In this document: piece after piece, positions 26,165 through 34,294 of the stretch
Layout: each line of letters opens with the position of its first letter
Position numbering within the stretch: position 1 is the first letter of the stretch
Source of the DNA: an uncultured Bacteroidales bacterium
GTDB lineage: Bacteria > Bacteroidota > Bacteroidia > Bacteroidales > F082
Reading direction: 5' to 3'
DNA length: 64,000 bases
NCBI GenBank assembly: GCA_937896895.1
Contig: CALBNV010000101.1
Location: forward strand, 1-64,000
Program-made: the position numbers and the translations under genes
Notes under the pieces: generated by a model
Databases searched by the model: none
Told to the model about the DNA's origin: nothing
Seen by the model: only the letters and a program-made list of their open reading frames with translations

Positions 26165-27979
26165 ATGTCAAGAATCAAGATGCACGTGCTGTGCTGCGGC
26201 GGTACAGGATGCCACGCTTCGGCAAGTGCTCAAATCATCGAGAACTTCAAGCGTATCCTTGCAGAAAAGGGATTGCAGGATGAAGTTCAGGTCATCCAGA
26301 CAGGTTGCTTCGGCTTCTGCGAAAAGGGACCTATCGTAAAAATCATGCCTGACAACACATTCTACACACAGGTGAAACCTGAGGATGTCGAGAAGATTGT
26401 CAACGAACACATCATCAAGGGCCGTAAGGTCACCGACCTTCTCTACATGGACCCGGAAAACCAGGAGCACGTCTCTGACTCGAAGCACATGGGCTTCTAC
26501 CGCAAGCAGCTCCGTATAGCTCTCCGCAACTGCGGTTTCGTCAATCCGGAGAACATCGACGAGTGCATCGCACGCGGCGGTTACGAAGGACTCGGCAAGT
26601 GCCTCACGGAGATGACACCACAGCAGGTCATCGACGAAGTGACGAAGTCAGGGCTTCGCGGCCGTGGCGGCGCGGGCTTCCCGACAGGTGTGAAATGGGG
26701 CCTCTGCGCGAAGAACAAATGCGACGAGATGTACGTCATCTGCAACGCTGACGAGGGTGACCCGGGTGCGTTCATGGACCGTTCCATCATGGAAGGCGAC
26801 CCGCACTCGATCGTCGAGGCCATGGCCATCTGCGGCTACGCCATCGGCGCGACACACGGCCTGGTTTACATCCGTGCTGAATATCCTCTCGCAATCCACC
26901 GCCTCCAGGTCGCCATCGCCCAGGCCCGCGAATACGGACTCCTCGGCGAAGACATCATGGGCACTGGCTTCAACTTCGACATCGAGCTCCGCTACGGCGC
27001 CGGCGCATTCGTGTGCGGTGAAGAAACAGCCCTCATCCACTCGATGGAAGGCAAACGCGGCGAACCTACACTGAAACCACCATTCCCGGCAGTGAGCGGA
27101 TACATGGCAAAACCGTCAAACGTGAACAACGTCGAGACATTCGCCAACGTGCCGATCATCATCACAAAGGGTGCCGACTGGTTCCAGACAATCGGCTCGG
27201 AGAAGTCAAAGGGCACCAAGGTGTTCGCATTGGCAGGCCAGATTAACAACGTCGGTCTTATCGAAGTCCCGATGGGTACAACCCTCCGTGACATCATCTT
27301 CGAGATCGGCGGCGGCATCAAAGGCGGACGTCAGTTCAAGGCGGTGCAGACAGGCGGTCCTTCAGGTGGCTGCTTGACGACAAAGCACCTCGACACACCT
27401 ATCGACTACGACAGCCTCGTGGCGGCCGGCTCAATGATGGGCTCGGGCGGTATGGTTGTCATGGATGAGACATCATGCATGGTGGCCATCGCCAAGTTCT
27501 ACCTCGAGTTCACATGCGAAGAGAGCTGCGGCAAGTGCTCACCGTGCCGTGTCGGCAACAAACGCATGCTCGAGATCCTCGAAAAGATCACCGACGGTCG
27601 CGGCACAATGGAAGACCTCCAGGAACTCCGCAACCTCGCGGCAGTCATCAAGGACACAGCACTCTGCGGCCTCGGCCAGACATCACCGAACCCGGTGCTC
27701 TCCACACTCGACAACTTCTGGGACGAATACGTCGAGCACGTCGTTGACAAGAAGTGCCGTGCAGGCGTCTGCAAGAAACTCATGCGCTACGAAATCGACA
27801 GAGAAAAATGTATCGGCTGCGGCAAGTGCGCCAAGAACTGCCCGGCAGAAGCCATCTCCAAGACCAACTACATCGCCGAAGGCCACAAACTTCCGTCAAT
27901 GGAAATTGACCCTGCGAAGTGCATCAAGTGCGGTGCATGTATGAGCGGCTGTAAATTCAACGCAATTTCTGTCAAATAA
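26165..27979 (+). CDS. hydB: Electron-bifurcating hydrogenase subunit HydB (NuoF-like)
   Basis: 604-residue flavoprotein subunit that binds NAD(H) and FMN. An N-terminal thioredoxin-like ferredoxin domain (LCCGGTGCH at 9-17 and QTGCFGFC) is followed by the NuoF core with GLRGRGGAGFPTGVKWGLC (FMN/NADH loop), CNADEGDPGAFMDR and the N3-type cluster CEESCGKCSPC. Two C-terminal 4Fe-4S motifs (CIGCGKCAKNCP and CIKCGACMSGC) complete it. With HydA and HydC it should couple NADH and reduced ferredoxin to H2. RBS-like GGAGG precedes the ATG. Confidence 0.94.
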   Translation: MSRIKMHVLCCGGTGCHASASAQIIENFKRILAEKGLQDEVQVIQTGCFGFCEKGPIVKIMPDNTFYTQVKPEDVEKIVNEHIIKGRKVTDLLYMDPENQEHVSDSKHMGFYRKQLRIALRNCGFVNPENIDECIARGGYEGLGKCLTEMTPQQVIDEVTKSGLRGRGGAGFPTGVKWGLCAKNKCDEMYVICNADEGDPGAFMDRSIMEGDPHSIVEAMAICGYAIGATHGLVYIRAEYPLAIHRLQVAIAQAREYGLLGEDIMGTGFNFDIELRYGAGAFVCGEETALIHSMEGKRGEPTLKPPFPAVSGYMAKPSNVNNVETFANVPIIITKGADWFQTIGSEKSKGTKVFALAGQINNVGLIEVPMGTTLRDIIFEIGGGIKGGRQFKAVQTGGPSGGCLTTKHLDTPIDYDSLVAAGSMMGSGGMVVMDETSCMVAIAKFYLEFTCEESCGKCSPCRVGNKRMLEILEKITDGRGTMEDLQELRNLAAVIKDTALCGLGQTSPNPVLSTLDNFWDEYVEHVVDKKCRAGVCKKLMRYEIDREKCIGCGKCAKNCPAEAISKTNYIAEGHKLPSMEIDPAKCIKCGACMSGCKFNAISVK

Positions 27980-27999
27980 ATAGATAAGGAGATATTACA

Positions 28000-29781
28000 A
28001 TGATTAATGTAACAATAGACAACAAGCATATCCAGGTTGAACCAGGTACCACTATTTTGAAGGCTGCCCGTCAGGCTGGTATCAATATTCCTACCCTTTG
28101 CTATTTTGAATTGGCAGGAATGAAATTTGAAAACAAACCCGGCGGCTGCCGTGTCTGCGTTGTCGAGGTGGTGAAGGACTTCAACGGCAAACCACGTCGT
28201 AACCTCGCTCCGGCATGCGCCACCGACTGTGTCGAAGGCATGGAAGTGCTCACACACAGCCCGCGCGTCATCAACGCCCGCAAGACCGTCCTCGAGCTGA
28301 TCCTCAGCGACCACCCGAACGACTGCTTGCAGTGCGAGAAGAGCGGCGACTGCGAACTCCAGGCTCTCGCCATCAGACTCGGCATCCGCGAGATCCCGTT
28401 CAAGGGAGTTCAGTCAACATACCGTAAGGACAGCACATTGTCGGTCCGCCGCGACATGGACAAGTGCGTGATGTGCCGCCGCTGCGAGACGATGTGTAAC
28501 AACATCCAGAGCGTCGGCGCTCTGTCGGCCGTCAACCGTGGCTTCAGCGCCGTCGTCGCCCCTGCGTTCGAACAGAACCTCGGCGATTCGAGCTGCGTCA
28601 ACTGCGGACAGTGCGTCCAGGTCTGCCCTGTCGGCGCCCTCTCACTCGTTGACAACATCGGCGATGTCATGGCAGCCATCAACGACCCGAAGAAGACCGT
28701 CGTCGTCCAGACAGCTCCGGCAGTCCGCGTCGCCCTCGGCGAGGAATTCGGCATGGAACCAGGCACAATCGTCACAGGCAAGATGGCCGCCGCATTGCGC
28801 GAGATCGGCTTCGACTATGTGTTCGATACAGACTGGAGCGCCGACCTCACCATCATGGAGGAAGGCACGGAACTCCTCGGCCGCGTGAAGAAAGTCCTCA
28901 ACGGCGAGAAAGCCACACTCCCGCTGTTCACATCATGCTGCCCGGGCTGGGTCTCGTTCTTCGAGAAGAACTTCCCGGACATGCTCGACTACCCGTCAAC
29001 AGCAAAGTCACCTCAGCAGATGTTCGGCGCTGTCGCGAAGAACTTCTTCGCACAGAAGATCGGCGTGAAGAGAGAAGACATGGTCGTCGTGTCAATCATG
29101 CCTTGCCTTGCGAAGAAGAGCGAGTGCGCACGCGACGAGTTCAAAGTCAACGGCAACCCTGATGTCGATTTCTCACTCACGACACGCGAGCTCGCACACC
29201 TCATCAAACAGTGCAACATCGACCTCAACAACCTCGAACCGACAGACTTCGACAGCCCTCTCGGTCAGTCAACAGGTGCTGCGGTAATCTTCGGCGCGAC
29301 AGGCGGTGTCATGGAGGCGGCAGTCCGTACAGCTTACGAAGTCTATACAGGCAAGCCACTCGCCAACATCAACCTCGAAGTCGTCCGCGGCCTCGAAGGC
29401 ACGAAGGAAGCTACAGTTGACTTCAACGGTCTTCCGGTCCACGTCGGCGTCTGCTACGGCCTCGCCAACGCCCGCAAGATGATGGAAGAGGTCCGCAACG
29501 GCAACCCGCGCGGCTTCCACTTCATCGAGGTCATGGCGTGCCCCGGCGGCTGCATCGGCGGCGCAGGACAGCCATTCCACCACGGCAACAGCGACATCAT
29601 CCGCAAACGTATGGAAGCTACATACCGCGAAGATGCAGGCAAACCGATCCGTAAGTCACACGAGAACCCTGACATCATCGCTATCTACAAGGAGTACTAC
29701 GGAGAACCGTGCGGACACCTCAGCCACGAACAGCTCCATACACATTACTTTGACAGGTCAGAACACGTTGAAGTTATATAA
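28000..29781 (+). CDS. hydA: [FeFe] hydrogenase catalytic subunit HydA
   Basis: 593 residues. An N-terminal [2Fe-2S] ferredoxin domain, a His-Cys3 cluster (near HPNDCLQCEKSGDCELQ) and two 4Fe-4S motifs (CVMCRRCETMC and CVNCGQCVQVCP) feed the H-cluster domain. The H-cluster cysteines lie in TSCCPGW (C313/C314), MPCLAKKSE (C369) and MACPGGC (C514, C518), all canonical for an active enzyme. The C-terminal small-subunit-like tail ends LHTHYFDR. Consensus motifs contrast with the altered ones in the sensor-like protein at 20471. Maturases HydE, HydF and HydG are not in the window. Confidence 0.96.
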   Translation: MINVTIDNKHIQVEPGTTILKAARQAGINIPTLCYFELAGMKFENKPGGCRVCVVEVVKDFNGKPRRNLAPACATDCVEGMEVLTHSPRVINARKTVLELILSDHPNDCLQCEKSGDCELQALAIRLGIREIPFKGVQSTYRKDSTLSVRRDMDKCVMCRRCETMCNNIQSVGALSAVNRGFSAVVAPAFEQNLGDSSCVNCGQCVQVCPVGALSLVDNIGDVMAAINDPKKTVVVQTAPAVRVALGEEFGMEPGTIVTGKMAAALREIGFDYVFDTDWSADLTIMEEGTELLGRVKKVLNGEKATLPLFTSCCPGWVSFFEKNFPDMLDYPSTAKSPQQMFGAVAKNFFAQKIGVKREDMVVVSIMPCLAKKSECARDEFKVNGNPDVDFSLTTRELAHLIKQCNIDLNNLEPTDFDSPLGQSTGAAVIFGATGGVMEAAVRTAYEVYTGKPLANINLEVVRGLEGTKEATVDFNGLPVHVGVCYGLANARKMMEEVRNGNPRGFHFIEVMACPGGCIGGAGQPFHHGNSDIIRKRMEATYREDAGKPIRKSHENPDIIAIYKEYYGEPCGHLSHEQLHTHYFDRSEHVEVI

Positions 29782-29809
29782 TCTTGTAAAAAAAAGAAAG
29801 GATTTAGAT

Positions 29810-30286
29810 ATGGCAACAATTAAATTATCAGAATCACAGTTAAACTTCATCAAGGACGTCTGCAAGGCACATGGCAACAAAGGCGGTGAAGTCATCAACG
29901 TACTGCACAAAGTCCAGGGCGAATTCGGCTACCTGCCGAAGGAAGTCCAGGAAGTCGTCGCACTCGAACTGAACATCCCGGTGTCGAGAGTCTATGGCAT
30001 CGTCTCGTTCTACTCATTCTTCACCATGACACCTAAAGGTGAACACCCGATCAGCGTCTGCCTGGGTACAGCCTGCTACGTGCGCGGTGCGGAGAAAGTG
30101 CTCGATGAACTGAAACGCCAGCTCGGCATCAACGTCGGCGACGTCACTCCTGACGGCAAGTTCTCACTCACAGTCCTCCGCTGCGTCGGCGCCTGCGGAC
30201 TCGCCCCTGTCATCGAAGTCGGTGACAAGGTCTATGGCCGCATGACCCCTGACCTCGTCAAGGACGTGATCGCTGAATACAAATAA
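29810..30286 (+). CDS. hydC: Electron-bifurcating hydrogenase subunit HydC (NuoE-like)
   Basis: 158 residues, thioredoxin-like [2Fe-2S] protein. The start at 29810 follows AGAAAGGA and gives the normal length; the open frame upstream is only an overlap with hydA. Helical N-terminus with VINVLHKVQGEFGYLPKEVQ, then VCLGTACYVRGAEKV and LRCVGACGLAP supply the four cluster cysteines. It passes electrons between HydB flavin and HydA clusters. Last gene of the operon, followed by a terminator. Confidence 0.94.
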   Translation: MATIKLSESQLNFIKDVCKAHGNKGGEVINVLHKVQGEFGYLPKEVQEVVALELNIPVSRVYGIVSFYSFFTMTPKGEHPISVCLGTACYVRGAEKVLDELKRQLGINVGDVTPDGKFSLTVLRCVGACGLAPVIEVGDKVYGRMTPDLVKDVIAEYK

Positions 30287-30313
30287 TAAGGTACACCTTA
30301 TTAATTAATACAC

Positions 30314-30350
30314 GCAGAGCCGCCACAATGTGACGGCTCTGCATTTTTTT
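30314..30350 (+). terminator. Terminator of the hydrogenase operon
   Basis: GCAGAGCCG (30314-30322) pairs with CGGCTCTGC (30334-30342) over 9 bp, extendable by CAC/GTG after one mismatch, then A and seven T. Confidence 0.88.
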
Positions 30351-30398
30351 AATGAAAAGGTCGTGGGGATGGATTTTTTCCGTTCACTCGTTTTTTTT

Positions 30399-30537
30399 GT
30401 GAAAAATAGTGAAAAAATAGTGAAATTTTTGTTATATTTGCAGTGTTGCTTTTATAGAGTATGATATTTTATAAATTGTTTATATATAATGGTTTATAAA
30501 ATGTTTTAGTGAAAAAATAGTGAAAAATAGTGAAATT
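30399..30537 (+). promoter_or_regulatory. Repeat-flanked promoter of the Fic gene
   Basis: Two 29-base copies, each made of three GTGAAA units (GTGAAAAATAGTGAAAAAAT type), lie at 30399-30427 and 30509-30537, 110 bases apart start to start. The second touches the ATG at 30538. Between them is TATATTTG (30433-30440), a -7 element. The layout suggests an operator, possibly for the winged-helix domain of the Fic protein itself. Confidence 0.55.
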
Positions 30538-31602
30538 ATGATAAAAGTTACTCTGACAAATGAGATGATGAACCGAATACTTGCGATTGAGGAATGCAGG
30601 GGGCAGGCTGGTTCTTGCAAAATGCCGTTGTCGCTGACGAATAAGTTGCGGAAGAGTTCGAAAAAGAAGAGTTCGTATGCATCGACGCAGATTGAGGGTA
30701 ACCCTCTGACAGAGGAGCAGGCAGGCAGTGCGATAGAGGCCAAGAACCGTCATTTCCTGAAGCCGGAGCAGGAGGTTCGGAACTATTTCGCTGCGTTGGA
30801 GTTGTCGGAAAACTTCTTGAAAGAACACAAGCCATTCTCCTTGGAATTGATTCTTGCTTTGCAGAAGCAGGTGGTTTTTGGTGAAAGCAGTGAGAAAACC
30901 GGCATTCGCGGCCCGATGCCGCCCGGCGTTTTGTTTGCTGTTTATGATGATTTGACGCATCAGCCGGAATATATCCCGCCGATGTGCGATGATGTTTTGC
31001 CGTTGCTGAATGAACTGATAAATTATGTGAATAACTCTGATGATCATCCGTTGATAAAAGCGGCTGTGGTTCATTATCAGATGGTTACAATTCATCCGTT
31101 TGAGGACGGGAACGGTCGCACGGCACGCATTATTTCCGATTATGTGCTTGATTATTACGGCTATGGCTTCAATCAGATTGGCTCGCTGGAGGAGTATTTC
31201 GCTTACGATGTGGATGAGTATTATTCGTCGTTGCAGATGAATCTTCCGCCGTTGTATTATGATGGGAGAAACAACCCGCCGCACCCTGAAATCTGGGTGA
31301 ATTATTTTTTGAGGATGGTCGAGCTTCACGCGAAAAAGGTTGTAGAACTGACGAAAGCGAGTCTGAAGGAGCAGTCGGCGGCGGCGATGACGTTTCTGAA
31401 CGCCAAGGAAAAAGACTTCTTGAAGTATCTGAAGAAACACCATGTAACGAGCTTCACCCCGGCGGAAATGGCCGAAAAACTGAATGTCACCAATCGCACC
31501 GTGATAAACTGGAGCGTCAGCCTTGCAAAAAACGGCTTCCTGATGCCGAACCTTGTCAGACAGCGGGTGAGGTCATATACGGTGACAGGGTTCGGCGAAT
31601 GA
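30538..31602 (+). CDS. Fic family protein with C-terminal winged helix
   Basis: 354 residues. Fic core motif HPFEDGNGRTAR (H186) is intact, so AMP or another nucleotide monophosphate transfer to a protein hydroxyl is expected. The inhibitory helix motif STQIEG ((S/T)xxxE(G/N)) lies near residue 50, which makes it a self-inhibited class II Fic. The last 65 residues hold a helix-turn-helix (TPAEMAEKLNVTNRTVINW). A start at GTG 30520 is possible, but ATG 30538 follows the repeat and is the better start. Target unknown. Confidence 0.9.
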   Translation: MIKVTLTNEMMNRILAIEECRGQAGSCKMPLSLTNKLRKSSKKKSSYASTQIEGNPLTEEQAGSAIEAKNRHFLKPEQEVRNYFAALELSENFLKEHKPFSLELILALQKQVVFGESSEKTGIRGPMPPGVLFAVYDDLTHQPEYIPPMCDDVLPLLNELINYVNNSDDHPLIKAAVVHYQMVTIHPFEDGNGRTARIISDYVLDYYGYGFNQIGSLEEYFAYDVDEYYSSLQMNLPPLYYDGRNNPPHPEIWVNYFLRMVELHAKKVVELTKASLKEQSAAAMTFLNAKEKDFLKYLKKHHVTSFTPAEMAEKLNVTNRTVINWSVSLAKNGFLMPNLVRQRVRSYTVTGFGE

Positions 31603-31681
31603 CATGTTTGTCCGCCGGAAATTTTTCGTGATTAAACTGATTATTTGTCGGAAATCTGCTGCCTTGTATCAAAAAAAATCA

Positions 31682-31689
31682 TAATTTTG
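31682..31689 (+). promoter_or_regulatory. -7 element for the structured leader/RNA and XRE gene
   Basis: TAATTTTG (TAnnTTTG), about 245 bases before the XRE start codon, with the structured region in between. Confidence 0.5.
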
Positions 31690-31918
31690 CCGAAAATTTT
31701 AACAACAATATTATGTAGAATAAACGACATATTGACATATAAATAGCGGTTCGAAGCTATTCTTGATACCCAAATTTCCACATTGTCCTGAAAAGGACAC
31801 ACTAATCGAGAATAAGTTTGCGAAACGCCGTGTTTGTTACGGCGTGGATGGACTTGTTGGATTAGTGCGGGCGTGGAAACCCGGGGTATCAGGCAAGATT
31901 TACTTCCACGCCTTTTTT
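31690..31918 (+). ncRNA. Candidate structured RNA or terminating leader
   Basis: No reading frame is convincing here, but several exact helices can be drawn. CTTGATACCC (31762-31771) pairs with GGGTATCAGG (31884-31893). TGTCCT-GAAA-AGGACA (31784-31799) is a 6-bp stem with a GNRA loop. CACTAATC (31800-31807) pairs with GATTAGTG (31860-31867), enclosing a 7-bp hairpin ACGCCGT/ACGGCGT. GGCGTGGAA (31870-31878) pairs with TTCCACGCC (31904-31912) followed by TTTTTT, an intrinsic terminator. The outer helix's 3' strand lies in the terminator loop, so the two form a pseudoknot or exclude one another. It resembles an sRNA or a regulated leader of the XRE gene. Confidence 0.6.
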
Positions 31919-31934
31919 ATGTCGTGTCGTGAAA

Positions 31935-32285
31935 ATGGCAGGCAAAGTGAAGAACAGCGGCGGTATGCATATCGGGCATCTTGTTAAATCGGTCTTCGAC
32001 GCGAGCGGGATGACCGTGTCGGAGTTCGCGCGGCGGATAAACTGCGAGCGCACCAACGTATATAAGATTTTCGACCGTCGCACAATAGACGTCGAGCTGC
32101 TCGTGAAGATTTCCGAAATCCTGAACCACAATTTCCTCGCCGATGTCATTGAACACCACGGTCTTGATTCAAAGTCCATCACCAAATTAAGTCTGAATAT
32201 CACTTTTGACGACCTTACGGAAGAGAACGTCGCGATCTTGTCGAAAGCCGTCGAATCGTTAAAAAACTCACTGAAAAATCAGTGA
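31935..32285 (+). CDS. XRE/Cro-type helix-turn-helix regulator
   Basis: 116 residues from ATG 31935 (a GTG at 31929 is the alternative). MHIGHLVKSVFDASGMTVSEFARRINCERTNVYKIF holds the DNA-binding domain, in which VSEFARRINCERTNVYKIFD is the helix-turn-helix. The C-terminal half is helical and acidic, probably for dimerisation. Similar short regulators are common in Bacteroidales. It lies between the candidate RNA and the CXXX-repeat operon, and two matching inverted repeats start inside its stop codon, so control of that operon and of itself is plausible. Confidence 0.8.
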   Translation: MAGKVKNSGGMHIGHLVKSVFDASGMTVSEFARRINCERTNVYKIFDRRTIDVELLVKISEILNHNFLADVIEHHGLDSKSITKLSLNITFDDLTEENVAILSKAVESLKNSLKNQ

Positions 32286-32317
32286 ATAATCGTCACGTTT
32301 CTGTGAATTGTATTCAC
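32282..32317 (+). promoter_or_regulatory. Paired 15-base inverted repeats before the CXXX operon
   Basis: GTGAATAATCGTCAC (32282-32296) and GTGAATTGTATTCAC (32303-32317) share GTGAAT and TCAC and are 21 bases apart start to start, two turns of the helix. They end 32 bases before the -7 element at 32350. They look like a tandem operator, most simply for the neighbouring XRE protein. Confidence 0.55.
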
Positions 32318-32349
32318 GGCTGAAATACAGGTTGGTTTTGGTGATGTTG

Positions 32350-32357
32350 TAAATTTG
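32350..32357 (+). promoter_or_regulatory. -7 element for the CXXX-repeat operon
   Basis: TAAATTTG (TAnnTTTG), followed by a leader of about 80 bases to the first ATG at 32441. Confidence 0.6.
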
Positions 32358-32440
32358 CGGCTGGAAAAATAATGTGCATTTTTAAAAAATTAACATTCAA
32401 AACCGATGGACTCAATGGGATATAATTGAGTGAAAACGAA

Positions 32441-33118
32441 ATGAAAGAAGAAAACAAAAAGGAAGAAATTCAATCAAGGAGAGAGTTCTTTAAGCATACT
32501 GCGCAAACAGCCTTGCCGGTTTTGATAGGAATAGCGGTTGGTCCTCTCATGGCTGCTTGCCACAAAGATGACACGATTAGTTCATGCAATGGTGAATGTA
32601 CAGATTATTGCTCAAGTGATTGTTCAGCAACGTGTTCTGGAACATCAAAATCAAGCGGATGCTCAAGCTGCAGTTCGACATGCAAGGGAGGGTGTTCCTC
32701 GTCATGCGGCAGTGGATGTAGCAGTGACTGCACTTCATCGTGTGGCAGCGGGTGTAGCAGTGGGTGTTCTTCGTCGTGTGGCAGTGGGTGTAGCAGTGGC
32801 TGCACTTCGTCATGCGGCAGTGGGTGTAGCAGTGGCTGCACTTCGTCATGCGGTAGCGGGTGTTACAGCGGCTGCACTTCATCGTGCGGTAGAGGTTGCA
32901 GTGATGAATGTAGTGGTGATTGTGGCATAGGCTGTAGCGGATTGTGTAGTGGCGGATGCAGGGCAACCTGTGGTGGAAGTTGCAATGAGAAATGTGTAAG
33001 TTGTACGTTTAGTTGTGAATTTATTGCTTCGGGAGCCTGTTCTGGTTGTACGTCCAATTGCTCTAGTATGTGCAGTACAACGTGTAAATACGTCTGTTAT
33101 CACTCATCTATGGGATAG
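32441..33118 (+). CDS. CXXX-repeat precursor 1 with twin-arginine leader
   Basis: 225 residues. The leader MKEENKKEEIQSRREFFKHT carries the Tat motif SRREFFK, then a hydrophobic stretch (ALPVLIGIAVGPLM) and AAC, which could be a lipidation site. From there on 43 cysteines occur, nearly all spaced C-X3-C with Gly/Ser/Thr between them (for example SSCGSGCSSGCT). It belongs to the radical SAM target families with CXXX repeats, which carry Cys-rich cores. The 5 central 12-residue units are near identical. A start at TTG 32426 is possible; ATG is preferred. No enzymatic domain is present. Confidence 0.85.
   Translation: MKEENKKEEIQSRREFFKHTAQTALPVLIGIAVGPLMAACHKDDTISSCNGECTDYCSSDCSATCSGTSKSSGCSSCSSTCKGGCSSSCGSGCSSDCTSSCGSGCSSGCSSSCGSGCSSGCTSSCGSGCSSGCTSSCGSGCYSGCTSSCGRGCSDECSGDCGIGCSGLCSGGCRATCGGSCNEKCVSCTFSCEFIASGACSGCTSNCSSMCSTTCKYVCYHSSMG
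32699..32896 (+). repeat. 36-bp tandem repeats in precursor 1
   Basis: Five full 36-bp units begin at 32699, 32735, 32771, 32807 and 32843, each coding a 12-residue SSCGSGCSSGCT-like block, with a partial sixth. Units 3 and 4 are nearly identical at the DNA level, which points to recent duplication or slippage. Confidence 0.85.
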
Positions 33119-33180
33119 TGGTGCATTTTTGGCTTTGCTTTGTGATAATGATAATATAAACATTTTTAAATCTTATAAAT

Positions 33181-33480
33181 ATGGAAAACAATAATTTAAA
33201 AAGCAGAAGAGAATTCTTCAAGGAAGCCGCAAGAAAGGCTTTACCGATTATCGGTGCAGTAGCTTTACTTGGCAACCCTGTGATTGCTAGAGCAGTAGAA
33301 AGCGAAAATCTTGGTTGCAATGGATATTGCAGCCAACATTGTAGTGCTGGATGTGCTAGTACTTGTAGTGGAAATTGTTCTGGAACTTGTGATAAAACAT
33401 GCTCAGGTGGATGCAAGGGTTCATGTGGCAGTGTCTGTTCTAGACAATGTAGTGCTGGTTGCGCCCACAACCTAAGATGA
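33181..33480 (+). CDS. CXXX-repeat precursor 2 with twin-arginine leader
   Basis: 99 residues, the smallest precursor. MENNNLKSRREFFKEAARKA and ALPIIGAVALL form the Tat leader, with a probable signal peptidase site near ARAVE. The core starts near residue 45 and has 13 cysteines in an unbroken C-X3-C ladder (CNGYCSQHCSAGC onward), ending AHNLR. The leader is very close to that of precursor 4 (MENNNL, SRREFFK, ALPIIG). It lies 62 bases after precursor 1 with no terminator between them. Confidence 0.85.
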   Translation: MENNNLKSRREFFKEAARKALPIIGAVALLGNPVIARAVESENLGCNGYCSQHCSAGCASTCSGNCSGTCDKTCSGGCKGSCGSVCSRQCSAGCAHNLR

Positions 33481-33530
33481 TTCTACTATGGTGTGGCCAA
33501 ACGGCCACACCCTTTTCAAACTTCTAATGT

Positions 33531-34244
33531 ATGAAAAACAAAGACCTAAAGACAAGAAGAGAATTCTTCAAACAAGCAGCAGAGAAAGTGTTGCCTATTT
33601 TAGGGACGATTCTTTTAGCAGAGTTGCCAGTTTCTATTGAGGCTGAACCTGTTGAATCAAATTATTGCACATACGGAACATGCTTTGGTGAATGTGTTAC
33701 CAATTGTCTTCATGGATGCAACACTCTCTGCTCTGGTGTGTGTAGAGACTCCTGTTCAGGAGGCTGTCAAGAATCATGCATGTACACATGTTCGGGAGCA
33801 TGTGGAAACGGCTGTGGAAACGGTTGTCAGTCTTCATGTTCGGGAAATTGTAGCGGTTCTTGTTCTGGATCATCGGTTCAATCATGTAAAGACTGTGCTA
33901 GTTCATGTTCATCTACCTGCAAAGGCGGTTGCAGTTCAGATTGTACGACAGGATGTAAAGGTACTTGTAAATCATCATGTACGGGAAGTTGTGATTCAGG
34001 GTGCAAGGAAGGTTGTTATAAAGGATGCAAGGGTACTTGCGACAGTGGCTGCTCTGGATCTTGCTATACAGGTTGTAAAGAAACATGTGAAAATGGTTGT
34101 AAAGGGACTTGCCAAAGTAGTTGTTCGGGGTCTTGTTCAGGAAATTGTTACACAGGTTGTTTCGCTTCTTGTGGAGGTACATGTACTGGATCTTGCCTTT
34201 ATGGTTGTGGTTGGGGGTGTTCCAACTATTTTCCGATGTGGTAG
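33531..34244 (+). CDS. CXXX-repeat precursor 3 with twin-arginine leader
   Basis: 237 residues with 46 cysteines. MKNKDLKTRREFFKQAAEKV holds a TRREFFK Tat motif followed by LPILGTILLAELPV. The core runs from about residue 45 to the end in C-X3-C steps, with one break near SGSSVQSCKDC, similar in place to the SGTSKSSGCSSC break of precursor 1. Spacer residues include more Lys, Asp and Tyr than in precursor 1 (CKEGCYKGCKGTC). The C-terminus SNYFPMW is aromatic. Precursor sequences are diverse while leaders are conserved. Confidence 0.85.
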   Translation: MKNKDLKTRREFFKQAAEKVLPILGTILLAELPVSIEAEPVESNYCTYGTCFGECVTNCLHGCNTLCSGVCRDSCSGGCQESCMYTCSGACGNGCGNGCQSSCSGNCSGSCSGSSVQSCKDCASSCSSTCKGGCSSDCTTGCKGTCKSSCTGSCDSGCKEGCYKGCKGTCDSGCSGSCYTGCKETCENGCKGTCQSSCSGSCSGNCYTGCFASCGGTCTGSCLYGCGWGCSNYFPMW

Positions 34245-34294
34245 GATATAGATACCGTCGTGTTTATTTAGTTTCAATGAAATAGTATTATTCG

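Noticed and set aside
30469..31443. Open frame of 324 codons on the minus strand
   Set aside because: Complement of the Fic gene, no domain, unlikely composition (long runs of Ile, Arg and Gln).
31741..31912. SRP RNA, tmRNA, RNase P RNA or 6S RNA
   Set aside because: The helices do not show the conserved cores of those RNAs (no GGAAG/GNAR SRP loop pair, no tRNA-like ends, no GAGGAAAGTCC), so the region is left as unassigned structured RNA.
32538..32930. Alternative frame of 130 codons over precursor 1
   Set aside because: It is an Ala/Val/His-rich by-product of the 36-bp repeat in another frame; the frame with the Tat leader and cysteine ladder is the real one.
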